A DNA stretch of 64,000 bases from JAGVSR01 sp963742405 (GCA_963742405.1 CAVUMB010000005.1:558001-622000), one strand, 5' to 3'. Positions 18,860 to 30,914 are shown, counted from the first letter of the stretch. Notes: generated by a model from the letters alone, not told the origin. Translations and numbers: made by a program.

Positions 18860-19492
18860 CTACTTCTTGTCGGCCGATGATTCCGATCCGGCCAGCAATT
18901 CGCTCGGCGCCGTCACCGTGATGCCCTCATACGAATACGCGGCCACGAACTTCGCCGGCCCATCCGACTTCGCCGACTTGGTGACATAGAACGCCGGCAG
19001 ACCCGTTTCCGGCGCGACATAAACCGTCGTAACGACGTCCATGCCGTCGGTATCCTTGGCCACCGCCGTGCCGTAACCGACGAAATCCTTGCCCTCGTAC
19101 TTCACCGTTCCCAGGCACGCGAAATCTGCGGCGGCCTTCGGCGGCACCTTGTACGCATCCCGTTCCTGCGCCACGACCTGCGCGTTGTGCGGCGGCTGCT
19201 CTTCCCATCCGCCTTCCGTGTTCGCCCAAGCCCACTTGCCGATCCCGATGGTCTCGACCGGAGCATCTTCCGTCGGGCTTTCGATCTTGTTGTAGATCGC
19301 GTCCGGCGCCATGAAATCGATCGTTCGGATCAGCGGCCCATTGAGCGTCTGCGCCGACGCCACGGTACGGAACGCCGGCTGGGCCCGCTGCTTGACGAAC
19401 GCCGCCTCAACCTCGCTTTTGCATTTGTCATCGGCCAAGGCCGGAAGGATCCCGACGGCCAAGGCAGCCACGGATAAAGCAACAGCACGCAT
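18860..19492 (-). CDS. Secreted protein, paralogue of the adjacent gene (upstream copy)
   Basis: A 210-residue protein with signal peptide MRAVALSVAALAVGILPALA followed by DDKCKSEVEAAF. Two cysteines (near residue 24 and in FACLGTVKYEGK) match those of the downstream copy at 18140. Shared motifs include IGKWAWANTEGGW, YVAPETGLPAF and a final AYSYEG. The separation of 54 bases, the same orientation and the pervasive similarity point to a tandem duplication with strong divergence. Function is unknown; it is probably periplasmic. A neighbouring ChaN-like gene is upstream. Confidence 0.75.
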   Translation of the reverse strand: MRAVALSVAALAVGILPALADDKCKSEVEAAFVKQRAQPAFRTVASAQTLNGPLIRTIDFMAPDAIYNKIESPTEDAPVETIGIGKWAWANTEGGWEEQPPHNAQVVAQERDAYKVPPKAAADFACLGTVKYEGKDFVGYGTAVAKDTDGMDVVTTVYVAPETGLPAFYVTKSAKSDGPAKFVAAYSYEGITVTAPSELLAGSESSADKK

Positions 19493-19594
19493 CGTCGGGT
19501 AACCTCCCAGTTATATGACTTTTGCCGGTCTTATACGCGGGACCAACGGCCGGCTGTCCTTAAATCTGGGAAAGGTTGACGGCCCCGCCTGCGT

Positions 19595-20597
19595 TTACTT
19601 TGCAAACCCCGCGCAGGGGTCATCGCGGACGATGGTTGGCGTCAGCACGAGATAATCGGCGGCCGGCTCCCCATCCGGATCGCGCGGAACATAAGCCTCC
19701 GGATCGTTCTGCCCCGCCTCGACCTCGACGAACGCGACCGAGATGACCTTCGTCCCTGGGGCCCGGGCATGAATGTACCAAGGCACGCCGCGATCCGTCC
19801 GGGCATGGTTGTTGCCGGTCAGCAGCACGACGGAACCGCTCCCCGCCGCCGCCTTTGCTGCCAATGTCACGTCCGCAATGTGCGCGTCCCGATAGCGCTG
19901 CGCAAAAGCCATGCGCGGGATGGCCGCTTTAGGCAGCATGCCACAATGCGAGGCTTCGATTTCCTCAGCCGACACCGCGTCGAACTTGTCGCCCAACGAT
20001 TGATCCAGCGCCAGCCGCGCGCGTTCAGCCTGCGGTAACGCTTCGAAACCTTCCTTCGCCGTTTTGCGGATGACCTCGCGCGACGGGTCGCCCGCGTACA
20101 CCGGCACCTGCGCGGCGATCACCGCACTCAGCAGCGGATCGTAAGGATACTTGTCCCAACCGCCCGTCGCCCAATCGACCTTGCTCTTGAATTCCTGCAG
20201 CGTCGCGCTCCGCGCTGCCTTGAGATTGAAATCGTTGAACGCGGCCAGCCCACCGTTCTGGTCGGCGCGCAGCTGCTCCATCACGATCGCCTTCGCCCGC
20301 GCGGCAACGATCGCGACCCGAGCTTTATGATGATGCGGATTGTCGTGTGCCTCGCCGAGCACCAGCACATCGACGACCGGCGGAAGAGCAAGGGCTGCAA
20401 CCACATCGCTACCCGCAGCAAGCTTCGTCAGTGATCGTGTCCCCGTCGATCGCCCGGTATCGTAAACGGCGCAAGCGTCGAGCCTCGGCCGATGGACATA
20501 ATGCATGCACGCCACTCTCGGCGAACGCCACCCCGGCGGCCATCGCGCAAGGTAACAACCCCAGGAGCATCCCAACCAGCGACGGCAAATGTTTCAT
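19595..20597 (-). CDS. ChaN-like (haem-binding/Tiki superfamily) exported protein, apparent frameshift
   Basis: The core domain shows the ChaN motifs LGEAHDNPHHHKARV near the start and LLTGNNHARTDRGVPW near the end. Campylobacter ChaN binds haem, and related Tiki proteins are metalloproteases, so a haem or metal role is inferred. The signal peptide MKHLPSLVGMLLGLL...AFAES starts at the ATG at 20597 but lies in a different frame from the core domain. A one-base shift between about 20470 and 20525 would join them. The start is 31 bases after the carA stop, which suggests co-transcription. Either the sequence has an indel error or the gene is damaged in its leader. Confidence 0.75.
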
Positions 20598-20628
20598 GCC
20601 AAGTCTACTTGCCGCTCCCGATTGCGGA

Positions 20629-21834
20629 TCACCGTTCGCTGACGAGAGGAGCCCCCTTCTGCGCGCGCATGAAGTTGGCGAACCGGTTAAAGAGGTAGTG
20701 ACTATCTTGCGGACCCGGCGACGCTTCGGGGTGATGCTGCACGGAAAAGACGGGCTGACCTTCCACGGCCAGACCGCAATTCGAGCCGTCGAACAGCGAT
20801 ACATGGGTTTCGATGACACCCTTCGGCAACGACGCCCGGTCGACCGCAAAGCCATGGTTCATGGAAACGATTTCGACCTTGTTCGTGGTGAAGTCTTTGA
20901 CCGGGTGATTGGCCCCATGATGCCCTTGATGCATTTTCTTCGTGGTCGCACCCAGCGCCAGACCGAGCATCTGATGCCCAAGGCAAATGCCGAACACCGG
21001 CTTTCCACTCGCGACGAGTTTCTGGATCTGAGACACGGCATACTTGCCGGTTTCAGCCGGATCGCCCGGACCGTTTGACAGAAAAACGCCGTCCGGCTGG
21101 CGCGCAAGAACCTCTTCCGCCGTCGCTGTTGCCGGCACGACAGTTACCCTGCACCCGGCATTGGCCAGACAGCGCAGAATGTTGCGCTTTAACCCGTAGT
21201 CGATGGCCACAACATGGAATTCGGGGGAGGCATTGCGCGGATATCCTTCGCCCCAAACCCAACGCATCTCGTCCCAAGTGTAACTCTGCCCACTCGTCAC
21301 GTCGGGAACCAGATCCATCCCAACAAGTCCCGGCCAAGCCGCCGCTTCTGCCTTCAGCTTGCCGATGTCGAAGTTGCCCGATGGGTTATGAGCGATCACA
21401 CCGTTCGGCATGCCCTTTTCACGGATCAAGCCCGTCAGCGCCCGCGTATCGACACCCGAAATCGCGATAATACCCCGCGCCTTCAGCCACAAATCGAAGT
21501 GTTCGGCGGCCCGGTAATTTGATGGCTCCGTAATCGCAGCGCGCAGAACGCAGCCGCGAACGCCCGACAGCGAAGCAAGGTTGGATGTTTCCGTGTCCTC
21601 GATGTTCGTGCCGACATTGCCGACATGCGGAAACGTGAACGTGATGATCTGACCGGCATAGGACGGGTCGGTGAGAATTTCCTGGTAGCCCGTGATGGCC
21701 GTATTAAAGCACACCTCCCCCACGGCGCTGCCCTCGGCGCCCAGGCCCTGGCCCTCGATCACGGTTCCGTCGGCAAGAACGAGCCGCGCCGTGGTCGGCG
21801 CGTCGGTCCATGGCGCGGGGGTAGTTGCGGTCAT
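20629..21834 (-). CDS. carA: Carbamoyl-phosphate synthase small subunit CarA
   Basis: CarA hydrolyses glutamine and channels ammonia to CarB. From the ATG at 21834 it has 401 residues, with the N-terminal domain (RLVLADGTVIEGQGLG, FNTAITGYQEILTDPSY) and a class I glutamine amidotransferase domain. The nucleophile motif is FGICLGHQMLGLA near residue 285, and the catalytic His appears in VQHHPEASPGP close to the C-terminus. An ATG at 21897 is also in frame but adds an unlikely 21-residue leader. It is followed by the ChaN-like gene and two secreted-protein genes before carB. Confidence 0.96.
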   Translation of the reverse strand: MTATTPAPWTDAPTTARLVLADGTVIEGQGLGAEGSAVGEVCFNTAITGYQEILTDPSYAGQIITFTFPHVGNVGTNIEDTETSNLASLSGVRGCVLRAAITEPSNYRAAEHFDLWLKARGIIAISGVDTRALTGLIREKGMPNGVIAHNPSGNFDIGKLKAEAAAWPGLVGMDLVPDVTSGQSYTWDEMRWVWGEGYPRNASPEFHVVAIDYGLKRNILRCLANAGCRVTVVPATATAEEVLARQPDGVFLSNGPGDPAETGKYAVSQIQKLVASGKPVFGICLGHQMLGLALGATTKKMHQGHHGANHPVKDFTTNKVEIVSMNHGFAVDRASLPKGVIETHVSLFDGSNCGLAVEGQPVFSVQHHPEASPGPQDSHYLFNRFANFMRAQKGAPLVSER

Positions 21835-22130
21835 CTCAGGCCTCGTTGGATCGACGTGGGCCGCGCGGAAGGCCGGACCGCGCGCTGGCGCGGCCACGGA
21901 TTGAGCGTCTGGACCCCTGAAAATTTGGCCGGACCCTAGGGGAAGTGCTCTGTGAAATCAAGGAACAGCCGGTTCGATCCCGCCTTCCGACCGCGTTCAC
22001 CGTCCGCCACCTTGCCGCAGCTGTGACCGCGCCCCGCGCGACCGGCCAATCGACGTCCAGCACGAGTGCCCGTCTTGCCCCCTGCCAGCCATGATCCTAC
22101 ACACCCTCCTTAACCTGAGGAGCTTTGGCC

Positions 22131-22598
22131 ATGCGCACCCGTCTCACCGACGACATCAAGACGGCAATGAAATCCGGCGACAAGCGCCGCCTCGGCACGC
22201 TGCGACTTATCAATGCGGCCATCAAAGACCGCGACCTGAACGCCCATATCGATGATCAAGGCAAGCCCTCGGGCGTGGACAAGATCACCGATCAGGAAAT
22301 CCTGTCCGTGCTGCAGAAGATGATCAAACAGCGCCGCGAAAGCATTGCGACCTACCGTCAGGGCAACCGCGAGGATCTGGCCGCACAGGAACTCGAAGAA
22401 ATCACGGTCATCGAAGGCTATCTGCCGCAGCAGTTGACCGAGGCTGAAATCCGCGCCGCCGTCACGGAAACCGTGGCCGCCCTCCAGGCCAAGGGACTCA
22501 AGGACATGGGCCGCGTCATGGCCGCGCTCAAGGAGCGCTTCACCGGGTCCATGGATTTCGGCAAGGCGAGCGGCATCCTCAAAGAAGCCCTGAAGTAA
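22131..22598 (+). CDS. GatB/YqeY domain protein
   Basis: A 155-residue protein of the YqeY family, related to the tRNA-binding tail domain of GatB. The start is the ATG at 22131, preceded at 8 bases by GAGGAG; a TTG two codons upstream is less likely. Typical segments are KRRLGTLRLINAAIKD and LPQQLTEAEI, and the C-terminal GRVMAALKERFTGSMDFGKAS. Its exact role is unknown, but it commonly lies upstream of dnaG-rpoD in bacteria, as here. Confidence 0.93.
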   Translation: MRTRLTDDIKTAMKSGDKRRLGTLRLINAAIKDRDLNAHIDDQGKPSGVDKITDQEILSVLQKMIKQRRESIATYRQGNREDLAAQELEEITVIEGYLPQQLTEAEIRAAVTETVAALQAKGLKDMGRVMAALKERFTGSMDFGKASGILKEALK

Positions 22599-22711
22599 AG
22601 CCCCTCCACCTGTGAATAACGGGGGCAGTGCCGATCCGGCGTCAGGTCCGCACCGCGAATCACCTAGCGTTCGCCCATCACCGGGCCAGATAGTACCGGC
22701 TGAGGAGCACC

Positions 22712-24721
22712 ATGCGATTTTCGCCCCACCTGCTCGATGAGATCCGAGGCCGCCTGCCCGTGAGCCAGGTGGTGGGGCGCAAGGTTGCCTTGAAAAAGAA
22801 GGGCCGGGAATGGTCTGGCCTGTCGCCGTTCAAGATGGAAAAGACGCCCTCGTTCTTCGTCAATGATCAGAAGGGTTTCTACCACTGCTTCGCCTCCGGT
22901 GAGCATGGAGACATCTTCACTTTCCTGATCAAAACCGAGGGGTTGACCTTCCCCGAAGCCGTCGAACGGCTGGCGGCGGAAGCCGGCGTGACACTTCCCA
23001 AGCCGGAAGCACGCGATCAGGAGGTGTACGATCAGCGCCAGCGCCTGTCGGCGCTGCTCGAAGCCTCGGTCGGGTTTTTCGAAGAGCAGTTGGCAGGCCC
23101 CGCCGGTGCCGACGCGCGCCGCTATCTCGCCGAAAAACGCGGCCTCAGGCGCGAAACGATCAAGGCCTTCCGCCTCGGCTACGCACCAAATTCTCGCACG
23201 GCGCTGCGCGATCACCTCACAAAACAGGGCTTCACGGTCGAGGAAATGACGGTCTCCGGCATGCTGATAGCCGGTGAGGATATCCGCGAACCCTACGACC
23301 GCTTCCGCCACCGCGTCATGTTCCCGATCTGCGATTGGAAAGGCCGCACAATCGCTTTTGGCGGCCGGGCGCTCGATCCCGACGCTCCGGCCAAATACCT
23401 CAATTCGCCCGAGACGCCGCTGTTTCATAAGGGCCATAACCTTTATAATGCCCACGCCGCACGCGGCCCCGCGCATGACAAGGATCGCGTCATCGCGGTC
23501 GAGGGGTACATGGACGTCGTGGCGCTCAACGAAGGCGGGTTTGCCGAAAGCGTCGCCCCGCTCGGGACCGCCCTCACCGCTGAGCAGATCGGCCTCCTAT
23601 GGCGGATGCACGCTGAACCAATCCTCTGCTTTGATGGCGACACGGCCGGCAAGAAAGCCGCGCATCGGGCCATCGACACGGTCCTTCCCATGCTGAAGCC
23701 CGGAATGAGTGTGCGATTTGCGTTCCTACCCGACGGGCTCGACCCCGACGACCTCATCCGCCAGCAAGGCCCGCAAGCCTTGCAGGCGGCCCTCGCGGCC
23801 GCCCAGCCCTTGGCGCAAGTCCTGTTTGATCGCGAGTGGATGCAGGACGACTGGTCGACGCCCGAGCGCCGTGCCCGGCTGGAACAGCAGATCCGCCTGC
23901 TGACGGCCCGGATCGAGGATGCCTCGGTCCGCACTCATTATGAACAGGACATGCGCCGCCGCCTTCAGACCGCCTGGGGCGCTGACCGCGCCGCGCCCTT
24001 TCGCCCGTCGCGGGAAACGGGCTTTGGCCGCCAGTACCCCACAAGCCGCAACCCCGGCCAAACGTCCTACCGCGGTGTTCCCGCAGGTGGACCGGCGCGC
24101 GGTGGCTTTGGCGGACGTCCCAGCGGCTACAGCGGGGGGCGTGGCCCGGCTTTCGCACCAGGAACGCCCCCGATCCATGCATTGGCGTCCTCCAGTCTCC
24201 TGAACAGCTCTCTCGTATCTGGTGACAAAACCCGTCCCGGATACCGGGAACTTCTCCTCATCCGTACACTGATTAACCACTCGTGGCTGGTGCTCGAGCA
24301 CGCGGAAGCCTTATCGGGGGTGACGTTCCTGGCACCTGTGCTTTCGAGGTTGCGGGATGCCATCCTAGCTGCGGTTTCACTTGACAATTCCCTTGACAGC
24401 TCTGGGTTGCGATCCCATTTGGTGCAAACTGGACATGGCGCGGTTCTCGACCTCGTCGATCGTTCGGTAACGCATAGATGCCACAGGTTCGCCGAACCCG
24501 GTACCGGGCACGCTGAGGTGGAAGCTGGCTGGCGCCACGCCCTCACGCTGCACGAACGGCAAGTCGGGTTGAAGGCGGCGCTCGAATCCGCGGAGCGGGC
24601 TTGGCATGAAGATCGCAGCGAAGATGCTTTTCAGCGCATCTGCGAACTTCAGGCCGAGTTTGAACGCTTGGCGCGCCCGGAGGACCTGGATCACACTACA
24701 GAAGATGTCGCTGCGATATGA
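22712..24721 (+). CDS. dnaG: DNA primase DnaG (reduced zinc-binding motif)
   Basis: DnaG synthesises RNA primers at the replication fork. The 669-residue protein has the CHC2-type N-terminal domain, the catalytic Toprim core (AVEGYMDVVAL, CFDGDTAGKKAA) and a C-terminal helicase-binding region after a Gly/Arg-rich linker. In the zinc-binding domain, Ser38 and Lys41 stand where the first Cys and His are expected (SPFKMEKTPSF). The second pair reads C59-F-A-S62 instead of CxxC. Only one of four ligands remains. As I recall, related Hyphomicrobiales have the same kind of loss. It lies between yqeY and rpoD, an order typical of the macromolecular synthesis operon. Confidence 0.96.
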   Translation: MRFSPHLLDEIRGRLPVSQVVGRKVALKKKGREWSGLSPFKMEKTPSFFVNDQKGFYHCFASGEHGDIFTFLIKTEGLTFPEAVERLAAEAGVTLPKPEARDQEVYDQRQRLSALLEASVGFFEEQLAGPAGADARRYLAEKRGLRRETIKAFRLGYAPNSRTALRDHLTKQGFTVEEMTVSGMLIAGEDIREPYDRFRHRVMFPICDWKGRTIAFGGRALDPDAPAKYLNSPETPLFHKGHNLYNAHAARGPAHDKDRVIAVEGYMDVVALNEGGFAESVAPLGTALTAEQIGLLWRMHAEPILCFDGDTAGKKAAHRAIDTVLPMLKPGMSVRFAFLPDGLDPDDLIRQQGPQALQAALAAAQPLAQVLFDREWMQDDWSTPERRARLEQQIRLLTARIEDASVRTHYEQDMRRRLQTAWGADRAAPFRPSRETGFGRQYPTSRNPGQTSYRGVPAGGPARGGFGGRPSGYSGGRGPAFAPGTPPIHALASSSLLNSSLVSGDKTRPGYRELLLIRTLINHSWLVLEHAEALSGVTFLAPVLSRLRDAILAAVSLDNSLDSSGLRSHLVQTGHGAVLDLVDRSVTHRCHRFAEPGTGHAEVEAGWRHALTLHERQVGLKAALESAERAWHEDRSEDAFQRICELQAEFERLARPEDLDHTTEDVAAI

Positions 24722-24857
24722 GGGAACCGCGCGCTTATCGTCCCGGAGGTCCCGGCTGTGCCACGCGAGTTGGCCTGCCCGAGGCTCCCGTACCGGTTGA
24801 CGTGAACGCTGCTTTGATATCGCAATTATTTCCAGACCTCTCGAGAGGCAACACCGT

Positions 24858-26882
<2,025 letters not shown>

Positions 26883-27072
26883 CACGTATTGCGCTGTAGG
26901 GAATTCCCCATAGACGTACTTTTTGCCGGCGGCGCATGTTGTCCCGCCGACAAAGTCCCTCGTTTAATCTCACGCCGGCGCACGAGAGACACATCACACC
27001 CAGCTCAGGTATCGTAGTCTGAGCGACGCGCCGCACCACGACGGATGCCGGCTCTCGGGACAACGTCAGCTT

Positions 27073-27915
27073 ATGCTGAAACGGAAAACTGAAGTCGAAA
27101 CGCGGCCCCGGACGGTGCTGATCACTGGAGCGTCGCGCGGCATTGGTGAAGCTGCAGCTCGCTACTTTCATAATGCTGGCTGGTGTGTTGCAGCCACCAT
27201 GCGTGCGCCCGGCAAGTCGCAACTCGCACCGTCCAATCGCCTCAACCTCTACGAAATGGACGTCACCTCCGCCACCTCGATAGAAAGTGCCATCCGAGCC
27301 GCCATTACCGACCACGGCCGCATTGATGTGGTCGTGAACAATGCCGGTCTATGCCTTCTTGGCGCACACGAAGAACTCACCGAAGCCGACGACCGCGCAA
27401 TCATATCGACCAACATCCTTGGCACCATGCAGGTGACCCGCGCCCTGCTTCCGCATTTTCGGGCCACCGGCGGCGGCCGGATCGTCAATGTCTCGTCGAT
27501 GTGCGGAAGTATAACGCTTCCGCTGTACAGCGCCTATTGCGCCAGTAAGTGGGGTATTGAGGGGTTCAGCGAAGCCCTTTCGTTCGAACTCCGCTCACAG
27601 GGCATCAAAGTGAAATTGGTCCAGCCGGGCGTTCACAGGACGGGATCATTCGCAGGGCAACTCTCGCATCGAGCCAACCGCACGCCGCATCCATCCTATG
27701 CGACGTTCACGAATCAGGTCCTGCCGCGGCTGGCGGCCTTCGAACAAACAGCCCCACCCCCTGACGCTGTTGCCCAGGCCATTTACAAGGCAGCGACCGA
27801 ACGATGGCCGCGGTTGCGATATCCTGTGCACAGCCGGGCAATCCTGACGGTCCGACGTCTGATTCCAAGCGCACTATTCATCCGCGCAGTGCGCCGCGCG
27901 TTAGCGGCTTGGTAA
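27073..27915 (+). CDS. Short-chain dehydrogenase/reductase
   Basis: A classical SDR of 280 residues. The cofactor-binding motif TGASRGIG is at residues 18-25, NNAG follows the third strand, and the catalytic Ser sits in VSSMCG. The active-site motif is YCASK (Y and K four apart). The C-terminal 60 residues are basic and not diagnostic. An oxidoreductase using NAD(P)H is certain; the substrate is not. It stands alone, downstream of rpoD in the same direction, with 190 bases between. Confidence 0.85.
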   Translation: MLKRKTEVETRPRTVLITGASRGIGEAAARYFHNAGWCVAATMRAPGKSQLAPSNRLNLYEMDVTSATSIESAIRAAITDHGRIDVVVNNAGLCLLGAHEELTEADDRAIISTNILGTMQVTRALLPHFRATGGGRIVNVSSMCGSITLPLYSAYCASKWGIEGFSEALSFELRSQGIKVKLVQPGVHRTGSFAGQLSHRANRTPHPSYATFTNQVLPRLAAFEQTAPPPDAVAQAIYKAATERWPRLRYPVHSRAILTVRRLIPSALFIRAVRRALAAW

Positions 27916-28297
27916 CGTCAGCTGCAGCGTCAAGATGGTCCGCAACGTGGGTCATTCGTGATGCGAAAATCAGCATTTGACTGAAAATCGAAGTCAAATT
28001 GCGGCATATCCCCAACAGTTCCACACCGGAAACGGGTCTAGGCCAAGCCTTTAAACCATTGAAATCATTACATCAGGACGAGCGCGCGTGGCGCTATCGC
28101 CACACAGCCGACACAGTCTCTGCCACATGCCCACTGCACGATTGTTGCGCAGGGGAGAATCACAGAGTCTCCGGCTTCAACGGCGGGTCACAATCTTATC
28201 GATGTGCCGTTCCTGTCTGAGAGCGCGGTTTCAGTTTGCGTATCAAAAAGTAAGGCGTCCGCCTTCGAAGATGCCAACGCAGATTGGGAGAAGCTCA
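27916..28297. other. Gene-free region upstream of the porin
   Basis: These 382 bases contain no supportable gene. They should hold the porin promoter and leader. A GGGAG segment (28287-28291) just before the porin ATG at 28298 acts as its ribosome-binding site. The first 120 bases are less GC-rich than the surroundings. I see no clear terminator for the SDR. Confidence 0.5.
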
Positions 28298-29596
28298 ATG
28301 AAGAATTATAGCCTGAGCGCCCTGGTGGCGGCCGGCCTGCTTGCAGGCGGTCTGTCTACTGGCGCGAACGCTGCCGACCTCGGCGGCAATTGCTGCGCAG
28401 ACCTTGAAGAACGCATCGCTGAACTCGAAGCCACGACGGCTCGCAAGGGCAATCGCAAGGTTTCGCTGACCGTGTCCGGTTGGGTCGGTCAGCAGATCTC
28501 GTTCTGGGACGACGGCGTTGAATCGAACGCCTACGTCCACGACCTCGGCACGACGCTGGGCAGCCACGTGAAGTTCACGGGTTCGGCTCAGATCTCGCCC
28601 GGCTGGTCGGCCGGTTACGTTCTGCAGATCGAAGCCATCGGCTCGGATGGTCTGACGACCAGCCAGACCAATCCGGATGGCCCGGCTGCACTTGTCGGCA
28701 CGCCCAACGGCGTCCAGACGCTCCAGTCGTACTGGTTCGTCAAGTCCGACACACTCGGCAAGATCTCGGTCGGCAAGCAGTCGCAGGCCTCTGACAACAC
28801 CGCCATCCTCGTTGACGGTTCGGGCTCGCTCGTTCCGGCCAACTGGGTCGCGTTCGACGTCAACAGCTTCGCCATCCGTCTCAAGCGACGGCGGCGCTGT
28901 CCGGCTTACCTGGGGCAGCGCTCAGTCGTGCTTCGGCCAAGGCGGCGCCTGGGGTGACTGCAACGGCTTGACGCAGAACGCGGTTCGCTACGACTCGCCC
29001 ACCTTCGCCGGCTTCTCGGTCTCGGCCTCGTGGGGTGAGGACGACTTCTGGGATATCGCCTGGCCGTTACGCCGGCGAGCACCACGGCTTCAAGTTGGCT
29101 GCTGCTGCCGCCTACAACGAAGTCACCGACCAAGCGCTACAACGGCGGCACTGAACGTTCCCGATCATGGAATACTTCCAGCTCGGTGTTTACGTCCAGC
29201 ACGTCGCGACCGGCCTGTTCGGTCTGTTCAACTACGGCAACCTGGACGTTGACATCACGGGTCAGCCCGACGCTGACACCTACTACTTCAAGGGCGGTCT
29301 CCGCACCAAGTGGAACCACCTCGGCGCCACCGTGTTCTACGGCGAGTACCTGAATGGTCAGGACGGTGCTGGATCGGCGACTTGGTCGTAACGGCTGACA
29401 GCTCAATCCACGTTACTCTACCGATCTCGACGTCTGGGGTCTCGGCGTCGTGCAGGAAGTCGACGCTGCTGCGATGTCGGTCTGGATCAAGTATCGCAAC
29501 CTCTCTGTCGATGCGACCGTGATCCGATCGATCGCTGACGGTGGTCGCTTCGAAGACTTCAACTACGTCGGCGTCGGCGGTCTGATCAACTTCTAA
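28298..29596 (+). pseudogene. Outer-membrane porin of Rhizobiales type with several frameshifts
   Basis: The start is the ATG at 28298. A signal peptide (KNYSLSALVAAGLLAGGLS...ANA) leads into the family motif DLGGNCCADLEERIAELEATT and the beta-barrel. The reading frame changes near 28880, 29060, 29126, 29160 and between about 29370 and 29410. Porin-like sequence continues in alternating frames (TWGSAQSCFGQGG, RYAGEHHGFKLAAAA, MEYFQLGVYVQHVATGLFG, then LDVWGLGVVQEVDAA) to a normal C-terminus ending LINF with terminal Phe at 29596. The strong downstream terminator is intact. Either the gene is recently dead or the sequence is unreliable here, for example because near-identical porin copies were merged. 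Confidence 0.8.
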
Positions 29597-29621
29597 GCCT
29601 GCTCAGATCTCCCATCTGGTC

Positions 29622-29658
29622 GAAGGCCGCCCCGCAACGGGCGGCCTTCTTCCTTTTT
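29622..29658 (+). terminator. Intrinsic terminator of the porin
   Basis: A perfect 11-bp GC-rich stem (GAAGGCCGCCC with GGGCGGCCTTC) and a 6-base loop are followed by TTCCTTTTT. It lies 25 bases after the porin stop. Confidence 0.9.
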
Positions 29659-29737
29659 GGGCAGGCGATGGACGGCCGAGAGAGCCGACGGTGGCAGACC
29701 CCTTCTCAGGGGGCAGCCCCCTCACTAAACTCATCCC

Positions 29738-30914
29738 ATGCTGACCAAATTCTTCACCGAGCTTGCGTTCCGCCAAGCTGCCCGTCTCCGTCAAGGAATA
29801 CTTGGCGCTGCTCGAAGCCATGGACGCTGGCTGCGCCAACGGCCGCGTCGAGGACTTCTACTATCTGGCGCGTCTCACCCTAATCAAAGACGAGCGCCAT
29901 TTCGATCGCTTCGATCAGGTCTTCGGCCACGTCTTCAAGGGTCTCGACCTGATGAGCGAGGCCATCGAAGCCGACATTCCCGACGAATGGCTGCGCGCCA
30001 TATCGGCGCTTTATTTGTCCGACGAGGAAAAGGCCAAAATCGAAGAACTCGGCGGCTGGGACAAAATCATGGAGGCGCTGCGCCAGCGGCTCCTCGAGCA
30101 GAAGGAGCGGCACCAGGGCGGCAACAAGTGGATCGGGACCGGCGGCACGTCGCCCTTTGGCGCTTACGGGTACAATCCGGCCGGCGTCCGCATCGGCCAG
30201 CCTGAGAGCCGTCACCGCCGCGCGATCAAGGTCTGGGACAAGCGCGAGTTCAAGGACCTTGCCGGCGATGTTGAACTCGGCACTCGCAACATCAAGGTCG
30301 CGCTGCGCCGACTGCGCCAGTTCGCACGCACGGGCGCCGCCGATGAATTTGATCTCACCGGCACCATCCGCGGCACGGCTGAAAAGGGCCACCTCGACAT
30401 CCACATGCGGCCGGAACGTCGCAACGCTGTGAAAGTTCTGATGTTCTTCGACGTCGGCGGATCGATGGACTGGCACATCAAGGATGTCGAAGAACTGTTC
30501 TCGGCATCACGGTCCGAGTTCAAGCATCTCGAATATTACTACTTCCACAATTGCATCTACGAGCGCGTCTGGCGCGACAACCATCGCCGCTGGTCGGAGA
30601 CCATTCCAACTTGGGATGTGCTCCACACCTACCCATCCGATTACAAGATCATCTTTGTCGGCGATGCTTCGATGAGCCCATACGAAATCATGCAGGCCGG
30701 CGGCTCGGTGGAACACATGAACGAAGAGGCCGGCCACGTCTGGCTTTCGCGCGCTACCACGACCTACCCGCACGCCGTCTGGCTCAATCCGGTACCTGAG
30801 GAACACTGGGGCTGGACCCCGTCGATTGGCATGGTGCAACGACTGATGCAGGGCCGGATGTATCCGCTAACCCTCAATGGCCTCGAAAACGCGATCCGCA
30901 CTCTTCTTCGCTAG
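29738..30914 (+). CDS. VWA domain (CoxE-like) protein, frameshift near the start
   Basis: The protein resembles the family of von Willebrand factor A proteins related to CoxE. It has an N-terminal helical domain (LPVSVKEYLALLEAMDAG) and a C-terminal VWA region with a degenerate MIDAS motif, FFDVGGSMDW in place of DxSxS. A conserved end, GWTPSIGMVQRLM, follows. Family N-termini usually read F-F-x-x-L-R-x-A-x-x-P-V-S. Here MLTKFFTEL starts at 29738 and the rest is one frame away, so one surplus base at about 29759-29765 is likely. If not, translation could begin at a TTG at 29763. CoxE-like proteins usually pair with a MoxR AAA+ ATPase, which is not seen nearby. Confidence 0.8.
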
